DNA of 64,000 nucleotides, from positions 117,498 to 181,497 of the forward strand of contig NZ_QRHC01000010.1 in NCBI RefSeq assembly GCF_003415655.1. The letters are read 5' to 3'. How positions within the stretch are numbered: the first letter of the stretch is position 1; each line of letters begins with the position of its first letter. The stretch is from Vibrio maerlii. GTDB taxonomy: Bacteria; Pseudomonadota; Gammaproteobacteria; Enterobacterales; Vibrionaceae. The notes beneath the pieces were generated by a model, which had not been told where the DNA came from, did not search any database, and worked only from the letters and a program-made list of their open reading frames with translations. Positions 8,027 to 16,087 of this stretch are shown here, one piece after another. The position numbers and the translations under genes are program-made.

Positions 8027-10105
8027 CTATGCCTTCGCATAGAAATCACGCTCACCGAGCCAGCGGTCAATGATTGCTTTTGCGCTGTCTGGGTGGTGGT
8101 CGTGTACGTATCGAGCCAGTTTCTGCACCTGTGGGATAAGATGCTGGTCACGTATAAGGTCTGCAATCTTAAAGTCAGCAAGCCCAGTTTGTTTGGTGCC
8201 TAGAAGCTCACCTGGGCCGCGAATCTCCAGATCTCGTTGGGCGATAATGAAGCCATCATTACTTTCTCTCAGTACACCTAAGCGCTTTTGCGCTGTTTTG
8301 GACAGCGGCGCATGGTAAAGCAGCACACAGTGACTCGCGACTGAGCCTCGACCAACACGACCGCGCAGCTGGTGGAGCTGAGCGAGACCTAATCGTTCCG
8401 GGTTTTCGATAATCATCAGGCTGGAGTTTGGTACATCCACACCCACCTCGATTACTGTTGTGGCAACCAATAAGTGCAGCTCATTGTCTTTGAACTGCTG
8501 CATTACCGCCTGTTTCTCGGCCGGCTTCATTCGGCCATGCACTAAACCAATTTTGACATCCGGCAGCTTGCGTTGTAACTCCTCCGCCGTATCGGCCGCG
8601 GCTTGTGCTTCGAGCACTTCAGATTCATCGATAAGGGTGCATACCCAATAGGCTTGTTTCCCCTCATTTAGACAAGCATTGCGAACGCGCTCAACGATAT
8701 CATCGCGTTTGGTGTCAGGAATCGCCACGGTTTGAATCGGTGTTCGCCCCGGCGGTAGCTCATCAATGACTGAGGTTTCAAGATCAGCATATGCGGTCAT
8801 CGCTAGGGTGCGAGGAATTGGGGTGGCCGTCATAATTAACTGATGAGGATAAGCTCCTTGCTTTGCGCCTTTTTCACGTAGCTCTAAACGCTGGTGGACA
8901 CCAAATCGGTGCTGCTCGTCGATGATGACCAGAGCAAGCTGCTTAAACTCAACATGCTGCTGGAATAGGGCGTGAGTACCAACCACCATCTGAGCTTCAC
9001 CATTAGCGATGCGTTCGAGCTCTTTCTCTTTCGCCTTACCAGTTAGTTTACCTGCAAGCCAGCCGACCGTGATCCCCATGGATTCGAACCAGTTGGCAAA
9101 ATTAATGGCGTGCTGCTCGGCAAGAAGCTCGGTTGGCGCCATCAAGGCTACTTGATGACCATGCTCTATTGCTCTTAATGCTGCTAATGCTGCGACCAGG
9201 GTTTTTCCTGAGCCCACATCCCCTTGAACTAGGCGCATCATAGGGTGAGGCTTTTCTATGTCAGTTTCTATCTCTCTAACAACTCGGGTCTGAGCATTGG
9301 TTGGTGAGAACGGTAGTTGGTCGAGTAATTGCTGCTTTAAAGTGCCTTTCGCTGGCAGAGGTAAGGCGTTGTCTAGTTGACCATGAGAACGCACGGCTAG
9401 CATAGATAGGTTTTGCGCCATTAGTTCTTCAAGAATGAGTCGAAGCTGAGCTGGATGTTTGCCTTGATCGAACTCTTCAAGGTTGATGCTTGGCGGTGGA
9501 CGGTGAATTGTATGCAGAGCTTCACCAAGCGTGATCTGGTGGTTGTACAGCCCAGAGGGTAATAATTCATTAACAGCTGCACCATCGAGTAATTGTAGTG
9601 CTTGGTCCGTTAGGTTGCGGAGTGTGACTTGTCTTAAACCATCTGTGGTTGGATAAACCGGAGTCAGGTTGGCTTCCACATCAGGTTTCTGTGTCGCTGC
9701 GTAAAATTTGTAGTCAGGGTGCATGATCTCTAGCCCCATACCACCACGCTTTATCTCACCATATGCATGTACTTGTTTGCCTTCAGCGAAGCTGTTCTTC
9801 ATAGCTGCATTAAAGTTAAAGAAACGCAGGGTGATGGTTCCATTTCCATCACTCACCTTAACAGCCAACATTTTACGCTTGCCAAAGATGGTATCGACGC
9901 TCATTACTTTGCCTTGCACCGCTGCCCATAAACCAGCGTGAAGCGTGGCTATTGGGTAAATACGAGTGCGATCTTCGTAACGAAGCGGGAGGTGAAAGAG
10001 GAGATCTTGGACACTGTTTAAGCCCACCTTTGCCAGTTTTTCAGCAACCTTTGCACCCACTCCAGAGAGTGAAGTAAGTGGAATCGCAGACAATAGTTGG
10101 GACAT
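8027..10105 (-). CDS. recG: ATP-dependent DNA helicase RecG
   Basis: 692 residues, close to E. coli RecG (693). The N-terminal wedge domain (about 1-155, OB-fold) binds branched DNA. The helicase domains carry Walker A GDVGSGKT near 296, DEQHRFG near 391, and later LLVATTVIEVGVDVPN and QLRGRVGRG. RecG regresses stalled replication forks and moves Holliday junctions. It lies downstream of spoT, but a terminator intervenes, so it probably has its own promoter in 10106-10260. The E. coli gene trmH, which sits between spoT and recG there, is absent here. Confidence 0.97.
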   Translation of the reverse strand: MSQLLSAIPLTSLSGVGAKVAEKLAKVGLNSVQDLLFHLPLRYEDRTRIYPIATLHAGLWAAVQGKVMSVDTIFGKRKMLAVKVSDGNGTITLRFFNFNAAMKNSFAEGKQVHAYGEIKRGGMGLEIMHPDYKFYAATQKPDVEANLTPVYPTTDGLRQVTLRNLTDQALQLLDGAAVNELLPSGLYNHQITLGEALHTIHRPPPSINLEEFDQGKHPAQLRLILEELMAQNLSMLAVRSHGQLDNALPLPAKGTLKQQLLDQLPFSPTNAQTRVVREIETDIEKPHPMMRLVQGDVGSGKTLVAALAALRAIEHGHQVALMAPTELLAEQHAINFANWFESMGITVGWLAGKLTGKAKEKELERIANGEAQMVVGTHALFQQHVEFKQLALVIIDEQHRFGVHQRLELREKGAKQGAYPHQLIMTATPIPRTLAMTAYADLETSVIDELPPGRTPIQTVAIPDTKRDDIVERVRNACLNEGKQAYWVCTLIDESEVLEAQAAADTAEELQRKLPDVKIGLVHGRMKPAEKQAVMQQFKDNELHLLVATTVIEVGVDVPNSSLMIIENPERLGLAQLHQLRGRVGRGSVASHCVLLYHAPLSKTAQKRLGVLRESNDGFIIAQRDLEIRGPGELLGTKQTGLADFKIADLIRDQHLIPQVQKLARYVHDHHPDSAKAIIDRWLGERDFYAKA

Positions 10106-10194
10106 AGCAAGCTCATAATGATGTTGTTCTATAACAGATAGTTAATCATTGGGCTGTGTATTTGTACAGGATAAAGTGATGTTAAGTTCTTAGA

Positions 10195-10335
10195 AAGAGC
10201 GTTTCTAGTAACTAGAGGAAGAGATAATTATGAGCGAACACCCATGAATAACAAAGTACACAAATAAAAACCGATGCTCTCACATCGGTCTCTTATCTTT
10301 TCTAGGGTCTAGCTACTCGACTCTAGGAACTTCTC
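10195..10335. repeat. CTAG-type sequence in the spoT-recG spacer
   Basis: Copies of the CTAG motif occur at 10203-10215 (TTTCTAGTAACTAGAGG) and at 10300-10331 (TCTAGGGTCTAGCTACTCGAC followed by TCTAGGAACTTC). They flank the spoT terminator. The rest of the 230-bp spacer shows no gene. Confidence 0.55.
10264..10289 (-). terminator. Intrinsic terminator of spoT
   Basis: Read on the minus strand, ACCGATG and CATCGGT (10289-10283 and 10276-10270) form a perfect 7-bp stem with a 6-base loop, followed by TTTTTATTTG. It lies 47 bp past the spoT stop and separates spoT from recG. Confidence 0.8.
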
Positions 10336-12456
10336 TTAGCTCCTACGGCGACGTACTTTCAACACATTAGGAATGATGCGCAGCTTCTTCATAATAGAAG
10401 CAAGGTGAACACGATCCTTAGTGGTTAAATGCATCGTCACGGTATATAGACGTCCATCTCGCTCTTCTGTAGAGATACTGTGGATGTCAGAACCTGTATT
10501 CGAGATAACATTGGTTAGCTCTGCTAACGCACCTTGGTGGTTTTGCAGGTCAATAGCCAGTTCAGCAATGAACTCTTGGTCGTAATTATCAGACCATTCT
10601 ACCGACATGTACTTATCCGGTTCTTTCTGATAGCCACGAACGTTGGCACAGGTTTCACGGTGAACCACAAGACCACGACCTGGAGAGACGTGAGCAATAA
10701 TGTGGTCATCCGGAATTGGGTGACAACAGTTAGCGAATGTCAGCAGGATACCCTCAGCACCGCGGATAGGTAGCTTGCGATCACTTTCCGATGGAATAGA
10801 ACTGGTTTGTGTTAGTTCATCGGTATCACCGAGTAGGCGACGTGCAATCACGATACTCATTAACTCACCCAAACCGATAGCAGCCAGTAGGGAATCAACG
10901 CTCTCTAAACGCAGATCGGTCAGTACTTCCTGAACATTCTCTGGGTAGATCGTATCGATAGTATGACGGCCAAGTGCGTGATTCAGTAATCGACGGCCTA
11001 GAGTGATCGACTCTTCACGACGCATAGTCTTCAGAACCTGACGGATCTTAGTACGAGCACGAGAGGTCACTACGTAGTTCAGCCATGCTGCATTAGGTCT
11101 AGCACCCGGTGCACTGATGATCTCGATGGTTTGACCGTTCTTCAATGCCTTACTCAATGGGTAAGGGTTACGATCAACACGAGCACCCACACAGGTATTA
11201 CCGACATCGGTATGTACGGCGTAAGCGAAGTCTACCGCGGTTGCACCCAATGGCAGTTCGACAATACGCCCTTTTGGCGTAAAGACGAAAATCTCATCAG
11301 GGAACAGGTCGGACTTAACGTTCTCGATGAACTCAAATGAGTTGCCGGCACTTTGTTGCAGTTCAAGTAGGCTTTGCATCCAACGCTGTGCTTTAACCTG
11401 TGCTGTAGTACCAGAGCGTTGACCGTTGCTCTTATATGACCAGTGTGCCGCGACACCCTTGTCTGCCATTTGGTCCATGTCTTCGGTACGTATCTGTACT
11501 TCAACAGGAACACCGTGTGGGCCAACCATAGAGGTATGAAGAGATTGGTATCCGTTGGCTTTTGGTACGGCGATGTAGTCTTTCATGCGACCTGGGCGTG
11601 GCTTGTACAGGCTGTGTACTTGACCAAGCACTCGGTAACAGGTGTCTGGGTCTTCAACCACAACACGGAACGCGTAGATATCCATAATGGTATGGAAGCG
11701 TTGCTCTTTGGTCTTCATCTTGTTGTAGATAGAGAAAAGGTTTTTCTCACGACCAAATACGCGAGCTCTTAGGCCAACTTCTTCAAGTCGCCCTTCAATC
11801 TCACTGTGGATGCGTTGAATCATCTCTTTGCGGTTACCGCGCGCCGCTCTAACCACCTCTTTAAGAACGCGGTAGCGGTTAGGGTAAAGCGCCTCAAAAC
11901 CTAGCTCTTCAAGCTCGGTCTTGATGTTGTGGATACCCAAGCGGTGTGCAAGCGGAGAGTAAATCTCTAGCGTTTCGCGTGCGATACGGCGCTTTTTATC
12001 AGGGCGCAATGCTCCAAGGGTACGCATATTGTGCGTACGGTCTGCCAGCTTGATAAGGATCACGCGAATATCTTGCACCATCGCAAGAACCATTTTGCGG
12101 AAGTTCTCTGCTTGAGCTTCTTTACGGTCGCGGAATTTCAGTTTATCGAGCTTAGATACACCATCAACGAGTTCAGCTACCGTGTTACCAAATTGAGCTT
12201 CGAGCTCTTCCTTGGTGACTTCAGTATCTTCAATAACATCGTGCAGGAGTGCAGCTTGGAGGGTTTCAATATCGAGGCGCATTTCCGCAAGGATGCGGGA
12301 AACAGCAACTGGGTGGATGATATAAGGTTCGCCACTAGATCGAGTCTGACCTTCGTGTGCGTCGCGTGCCACTATATAAGATTGACGCAGAGCCTCTAGT
12401 TGAGGCTCTGTTAAGTATTCTTGGGCAACGTCTTTGAGGCTATCAAATAGATACAA
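10336..12456 (-). CDS. spoT: Bifunctional (p)ppGpp synthetase/hydrolase SpoT
   Basis: 706 residues. The N-terminal HD hydrolase domain has His72-Asp73 (LLHDVIEDT) and removes pyrophosphate from ppGpp. A synthetase domain follows, with the conserved ANGYQSLHTS and EVQIRTEDMD. Then come the TGS domain (FAYAVHTDVGNTCVG), a helical part, and a C-terminal ACT domain. SpoT sets the level of the stringent-response alarmone and responds to fatty-acid, carbon and iron stress. The start codon is TTG, inferred from alignment with the E. coli N-terminus (MYLF). It follows rpoZ by 42 bp, as in the E. coli gmk-rpoZ-spoT order. Confidence 0.96.
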   Translation of the reverse strand: MYLFDSLKDVAQEYLTEPQLEALRQSYIVARDAHEGQTRSSGEPYIIHPVAVSRILAEMRLDIETLQAALLHDVIEDTEVTKEELEAQFGNTVAELVDGVSKLDKLKFRDRKEAQAENFRKMVLAMVQDIRVILIKLADRTHNMRTLGALRPDKKRRIARETLEIYSPLAHRLGIHNIKTELEELGFEALYPNRYRVLKEVVRAARGNRKEMIQRIHSEIEGRLEEVGLRARVFGREKNLFSIYNKMKTKEQRFHTIMDIYAFRVVVEDPDTCYRVLGQVHSLYKPRPGRMKDYIAVPKANGYQSLHTSMVGPHGVPVEVQIRTEDMDQMADKGVAAHWSYKSNGQRSGTTAQVKAQRWMQSLLELQQSAGNSFEFIENVKSDLFPDEIFVFTPKGRIVELPLGATAVDFAYAVHTDVGNTCVGARVDRNPYPLSKALKNGQTIEIISAPGARPNAAWLNYVVTSRARTKIRQVLKTMRREESITLGRRLLNHALGRHTIDTIYPENVQEVLTDLRLESVDSLLAAIGLGELMSIVIARRLLGDTDELTQTSSIPSESDRKLPIRGAEGILLTFANCCHPIPDDHIIAHVSPGRGLVVHRETCANVRGYQKEPDKYMSVEWSDNYDQEFIAELAIDLQNHQGALAELTNVISNTGSDIHSISTEERDGRLYTVTMHLTTKDRVHLASIMKKLRIIPNVLKVRRRRS

Positions 12457-12498
12457 ATTATAGGCCCGTAAGAGAGTTACTTAGTAATAGGCAAAAGA

Positions 12499-12771
12499 TT
12501 AACGGTTGTGAGCAATGCTGCTTACTGCCGCTAGTTCTGCTGCTTCTTGTTCTTGTTGCTCTTGACGCTCACGTGCATCTAGAACTTCTTTAGTGATTAG
12601 GCCTTCTTCGATTTCACGTAGTGCGATAACCGTAGGCTTATCGTTCTCTTCTGGCACTAGTGAATCTTTACCGCCAGTTTGCATTTGACGAGCGCGGCGA
12701 GCCGCAATAAGAACTAGGTCGAAACGGTTGCCAACTTTTTCAACAGCGTCTTGAACAGTTACGCGTGCCAT
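12499..12771 (-). CDS. rpoZ: RNA polymerase omega subunit
   Basis: 90 residues. The sequence begins MARVTVQDAVEKVGNRFDLV and contains the conserved AARRARQM segment, both typical of omega. Omega binds the beta-prime subunit, helps assemble RNA polymerase and forms part of a ppGpp site, which fits its place directly before spoT. The tail is rich in Glu, Gln and Ala and is variable in the family. Confidence 0.97.
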   Translation of the reverse strand: MARVTVQDAVEKVGNRFDLVLIAARRARQMQTGGKDSLVPEENDKPTVIALREIEEGLITKEVLDARERQEQQEQEAAELAAVSSIAHNR

Positions 12772-12835
12772 GAGGACTCCAAATAGTTAACTAAAATTAA
12801 GTGCGATGGGAAATTATACAAGATAATTAAGTGAC

Positions 12836-12930
12836 TAGTCTATAGGTGAGCAGTTCCTAGTGCCTAGTACCTAGTGAAAAGAGTTCAGGAAACTCATCTC
12901 TAGGAACTAGAATTTCGGCACTAGGTTCTC
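12836..12930. repeat. CTAG-rich repeat between gmk and rpoZ
   Basis: Contains AGTTCCTAGTGCCTAGTACC on the left and CTCTAGGAACTAGAATTTC and GGCACTAGGTTCTC on the right, forming an imperfect inverted repeat. It separates gmk from rpoZ within what is usually one operon, so it would be transcribed. Confidence 0.65.
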
Positions 12931-12935
12931 AAACT

Positions 12936-13559
12936 CTATTCAGCTAAAAGCGCTTTGAGCATGCCTTTATATTTAGCCGCTTGCTTCTCTTCTCTTAGGC
13001 GCTCTGCACGGATGATTGCTTTAAAGTCCATCAGTGCAGCGTCGAAATCATCATTGATGATCACGTAGTCATATTCATTGTAGTGAGAGATCTCAGATTT
13101 TGCTTCTGCCATGCGTTTTGCTATGACTTCTGCGCTGTCTTGACCACGAACGTTTAGACGACGTTCAAGCTCACCGTTTGATGGTGGAAGAATGAAAACA
13201 CTCTTCGCTTTTGGCATTTGTTCGCGAATTTGGCGAGCACCCTGCCAGTCGATATCTAGAAATACGTCGATACCTTTCTCTAGTGTCTCTTCAATCCAGA
13301 CACGAGAAGTACCGTAGTAGTTACCGAATACTTCTGCGTATTCTAAGAATTCACCTTTACCAATTAGGTCTTCAAAGTGGTGTTTCTCAACAAAATGGTA
13401 ATGAACACCATCTTCTTCACCAGGACGCATGCCACGAGTTGTGTGCGACACAGAAACCTTCATTGCGTAAGTCGGGTTCTTTTCTAGCATTGCTGAAATC
13501 AAACTAGATTTACCTGCGCCGCTCGGTGCAGAAACAATATAAAGGGTGCCTGTAGCCAT
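12936..13559 (-). CDS. gmk: Guanylate kinase
   Basis: 207 residues, the typical size. The P-loop SAPSGAGKSS spans about 10-19. The GMP-binding and lid regions follow (VSHTTRGMRPGEEDGVHYHF, near residue 36). It converts GMP or dGMP with ATP to GDP or dGDP in the cytoplasm. It is the first gene of the gmk-rpoZ-spoT series on the minus strand. Its neighbour on the other side is the divergent purine permease, whose leader senses purines. Confidence 0.97.
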   Translation of the reverse strand: MATGTLYIVSAPSGAGKSSLISAMLEKNPTYAMKVSVSHTTRGMRPGEEDGVHYHFVEKHHFEDLIGKGEFLEYAEVFGNYYGTSRVWIEETLEKGIDVFLDIDWQGARQIREQMPKAKSVFILPPSNGELERRLNVRGQDSAEVIAKRMAEAKSEISHYNEYDYVIINDDFDAALMDFKAIIRAERLREEKQAAKYKGMLKALLAE

Positions 13560-13757
13560 GAGTTTGCTCTCATCTGGTTGGTGAAAAACTATCTGCTCTA
13601 ATCATAGACAGAAAAATGGAGGCGAAGAGTAGCATGAACCCTGAATTTGAAACAAATTTTATTCAATTTCACCGACTATGTAGAGAAAGCGGATAAATAC
13701 GCAAACGCTCTTAGAAAGACCGAAACTCGGTGAAGTGAGATTAAAGTCACATTTTTG

Positions 13758-13785
13758 TTGAGTTTCTAATCAATATCTTTACAAT
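13758..13785 (+). promoter_or_regulatory. Sigma-70 promoter of the purine permease gene
   Basis: TTGAGT (13758-13763) and TACAAT (13780-13785) are separated by 16 bases, each one or two changes from consensus. The start of transcription would fall near 13791-13793, inside the PurR-like operator. Confidence 0.65.
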
Positions 13786-13787
13786 TC

Positions 13788-13803
13788 GCGCAAACGTTTT
13801 CGG
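13788..13803 (+). promoter_or_regulatory. PurR-like operator
   Basis: GCGCAAACGTTTTCGG matches the PurR consensus ACGCAAACGTTTTCGT at 14 of 16 positions. It begins two bases after the -10 box, so bound PurR would block initiation. PurR represses purine genes when hypoxanthine or guanine is plentiful; a purine importer is a known kind of target. Confidence 0.75.
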
Positions 13804-13872
13804 TTGCTGTATATGTTTGATGAATTGGATCAGATGTTTCTACCGCTTAGCCTATCTAAGCGACTACAGTGA
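13804..13872 (+). ncRNA. Purine riboswitch aptamer, guanine class
   Basis: P1 pairs 13804-13811 with 13865-13872 (8 bp, two G-U). P2 pairs 13817-13821 with 13829-13833 around a 7-base loop ending in GG. The conserved J2/3 GTTTCTAC is at 13836-13843. P3 pairs 13844-13850 with 13856-13862. The sequence GACTA follows, so the specificity base (position 74 of the B. subtilis xpt aptamer) is C at 13864, which indicates guanine or hypoxanthine rather than adenine. The loops differ from consensus: L2 is GAATTGG, and L3 is CCTAT if P3 has 7 pairs. No terminator is evident, so control is likely at translation. Confidence 0.8.
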
Positions 13873-13982
13873 ATGAGTTTTATAGCGCCTTTATCCTACA
13901 TTGGCTTTAGAACTTTCCTTTCAAACATTAACCGCGCTCGAACTCGTAAACCCTATCCATTTATTGTTCTACAGGTTTGATT

Positions 13983-15353
13983 GTGAGTATCGACACCACC
14001 CTTAAAGCCCAGGATTCTTCTGGCAAACTGGATTCAATTTTTAAGATCACGGAAAGAAAAACCACCATCGGCACAGAGCTCTACGCCGGCTTTATTACTT
14101 TCTTAGCGATGAGCTACATTCTAGCGGTGAACCCAGCAATTCTTGGTGATATTCCCGGAATGGATAAGGGTGCTGTCTTTACGGCTACGGCATTGGCTGC
14201 AGCCGCTGCAACTTTAATCATGGGCATCTGGGGTAATTACCCAGTGATGCTTGCACCAGGCATGAGCATGAACGGCTTCTTTAAAGGTATGCTGCTAAGT
14301 GGCTCTGTGGCACTGGTTTGGCATGAAGCGTTATTTGGTATTTTCCTGTCAGGCGTGCTTTATCTCGTTCTATCAATGACCAACATTCGTAAGTCGATGA
14401 TTGAATCGATCCCTGAAGACTTGAAGAATGCAATTACGGTTTCGCTTGGTCTATTCATTGCGTTTCTGGGCCTTAAGAATGCAGGCATCATTGTATCGAA
14501 CCCATTCATTCTAGTGAGCATGGGTGATATTGCAGACTCTAAAGTGATCGTTGCTTATATCAGTATCTTTGTTGCTTTGGGCTGTATGGTACGTGACATC
14601 AAGTTAGCGACATTTATCTCTTTCATTACTGCAATCGTGCTGACGATTATTGCTGACACCTTCTTGGGTACTAACAATGCGCCAATCCCAGAGCAGTTGG
14701 TCTCAATGCCACCAAGCATGTCAGGCAGCTTTGGTGCTATCTTTGACTTCTCTCAACTAACAGCAGATAAGCTATTCGATCTTCTGTTTATTGTGCTTAT
14801 TTTCCTCATTGTCGACTTCTTTGATGGCTTGAGTACTATCGTGGGTGTTGGTCGCGATGCGGGTATCATCGATAAAGATGGTAAGGTTCCGAATGCTAAG
14901 TCTGCGCTTGTTGCAGATGCAGGTGGTACGGTGATTGGTTCTGTATTGGGTACAACGTCTATTACTGCGTTCTCTGAGTCAGGCATTGCGTCTTCTCAAG
15001 GTGCGAAGACAGGACTTGCGGCTGTTGTTGTAGCAGGCATGTTCTTAATCTCGCTATTCCTTTACCCTCTATTCTCTATTTTCTCGTCTGCGATGGTAGC
15101 TCCAGCGATGGTGGTTGTGGGTATCTACATGATTGGCCGTCTAGGTCAAATCCAGTGGGAGCAGAAAGAGTCTCGTATTGCCGCATTCTTCACCATTATG
15201 TTTACGGTTCTAAGCTTCTCGCCAGCAAATGGTATGGCAATGGGCTTCATCAGCTACGCATTCTCAATGGTAGTCGCGGGTAAAGGTAAAGAAGTACACC
15301 CAGTCATCTACGTGCTATGTGCACTATTCATGACGTACTTAATCCTGCTTTAA
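13983..15353 (+). CDS. NCS2-family purine permease (AzgA/GhxP-like)
   Basis: A 456-residue inner-membrane protein with many hydrophobic segments. Family motifs include TFLAMSYILAVNP near residue 40, MLAPGMSMNGFF and GTTSITAFSESGIASSQGAKTGL. These match the AzgA-like branch of NCS2, which imports guanine, hypoxanthine or adenine by proton symport. The GTG start at 13983 is preferred over TTG at 13977 because AGG (13973-13975) is then 7 bases upstream. The guanine-class riboswitch and PurR-like operator in the leader favour guanine or hypoxanthine as substrate. A terminator follows the stop. Confidence 0.9.
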   Translation: MSIDTTLKAQDSSGKLDSIFKITERKTTIGTELYAGFITFLAMSYILAVNPAILGDIPGMDKGAVFTATALAAAAATLIMGIWGNYPVMLAPGMSMNGFFKGMLLSGSVALVWHEALFGIFLSGVLYLVLSMTNIRKSMIESIPEDLKNAITVSLGLFIAFLGLKNAGIIVSNPFILVSMGDIADSKVIVAYISIFVALGCMVRDIKLATFISFITAIVLTIIADTFLGTNNAPIPEQLVSMPPSMSGSFGAIFDFSQLTADKLFDLLFIVLIFLIVDFFDGLSTIVGVGRDAGIIDKDGKVPNAKSALVADAGGTVIGSVLGTTSITAFSESGIASSQGAKTGLAAVVVAGMFLISLFLYPLFSIFSSAMVAPAMVVVGIYMIGRLGQIQWEQKESRIAAFFTIMFTVLSFSPANGMAMGFISYAFSMVVAGKGKEVHPVIYVLCALFMTYLILL

Positions 15354-15376
15354 GTCGCTTAAATATCTTTATGAAT

Positions 15377-15402
15377 GGCCTCGTCTCGTACGGGGCCTTT
15401 TT
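15377..15402 (+). terminator. Terminator after the purine permease
   Basis: GGCCTCGT and ACGGGGCC pair (8 bp, one G-T) around CTCGT and are followed by five T. Confidence 0.85.
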
Positions 15403-15463
15403 ATATCCACCAATTTTCAACTATAGTAGCTAACAAATTTAAGTTATCGGCCGAATGAGAGTT

Positions 15464-15889
15464 ATGGCGTCTCACTTACCTAAAGGTTTTACCAAACCCT
15501 TCTTGAAGATATTTGCTTCTCTAGAGGCAATCTTGCTTGTGGCAATTACGCTTGCAACCTTGTTTGCGATGGTGGAAGAATTCTTCCACGTGTTTGAACA
15601 AAAGCGCGTATTACTGACCGATATCCTGTTGATGTTTATCTACCTCGAAGTACTCGCTATGGTTCAGCAGTTCGTGGTCAACGGTAAGATCCCGGTTCGC
15701 TACCCGATTTATATTGCGATGATGGCGATTGCTCGCTACATCACATTAGGGATGAAGGAGCTGGATGCCGTCTTAGTCGTTTGGCTATCGGTGGCGGCGT
15801 TTATCCTAGCGGCAGCGACACTACTGATTCGTGTCGGGCATCATTATTGGCCGTATGTGGATAGAAGAACCAATGAGAAAGATGAGTAA
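15464..15889 (+). CDS. psiE: Phosphate-starvation-inducible protein PsiE homologue
   Basis: 141 residues from ATG 15464; an in-frame ATG at 15455 would add three. Four hydrophobic segments (about 17-40, 52-72, 80-98 and 102-124) predict a small inner-membrane protein. The segment FAMVEEFFHVFEQKRVLL and the central LLMFIYLEVLAMVQQF are typical of PsiE. In E. coli psiE is induced by phosphate limitation and cAMP-CRP; its function is unknown. I saw no clear Pho box in the 60 bp upstream. The start choice is uncertain because neither ATG has a well-spaced ribosome site. Confidence 0.85.
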   Translation: MASHLPKGFTKPFLKIFASLEAILLVAITLATLFAMVEEFFHVFEQKRVLLTDILLMFIYLEVLAMVQQFVVNGKIPVRYPIYIAMMAIARYITLGMKELDAVLVVWLSVAAFILAAATLLIRVGHHYWPYVDRRTNEKDE

Positions 15890-15900
15890 AGAAACAATCT

Positions 15901-15935
15901 AGAACGGACTTCGTCCTATAGAACGCTTCGCTTCT
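15901..15935. repeat. Dispersed repeat with GGACTTCGTCC and GAACGCTTCGC units
   Basis: Contains GGACTTCGTCC, a near palindrome, followed by TATAGAACGCTTCGCTTCT. The same two units recur at 17069-17086 (GGACTGCGTCC) and, inverted, at 17180-17195 (GCAGCGAAGCGTTCTA). A small dispersed repeat family is inferred. Confidence 0.5.
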
Positions 15936-16010
15936 GGAAAACGAGATATCTAGATTCTTTAATCCGAAGCACTAAAAAGGTTTGACGCCTTCACGTCAAC
16001 CCTCAACATT

Positions 16011-16080
16011 AGCTCTCTAGCTCTCTAGCTCTCTAGCTCTCTAGCTCTCTAGCTCTCTAGCTCTCTAGCTCTCTAGCTCT
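16011..16080. repeat. Tandem array of AGCTCTCT, about 8.75 copies
   Basis: Eight exact copies of the octamer AGCTCTCT fill 16011-16074, with a partial ninth to 16080. CTAG occurs at every unit junction. The array ends 7 bp before the yicC stop, between the convergent psiE and yicC. Confidence 0.95.
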
Positions 16081-16087
16081 GTAGTTA

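Larger units (their letters stand above)
13560..13982. other. Divergent control region between gmk and the purine permease
   Basis: The 423-bp spacer holds, on the plus strand, a promoter, a PurR-like operator and a purine riboswitch (listed separately), then about 100 bases of leader without an evident terminator hairpin. A weaker PurR-like sequence occurs at 13693-13708 (11 of 16 matches by my count). I could not identify the gmk promoter with confidence. Confidence 0.7.

Noticed and set aside
13693..13708. Second PurR-like operator (ACGCAAACGCTCTTAG)
   Set aside because: Only the left half matches well (11 of 16 in total), and it lies upstream of the promoter. Kept only as a remark.
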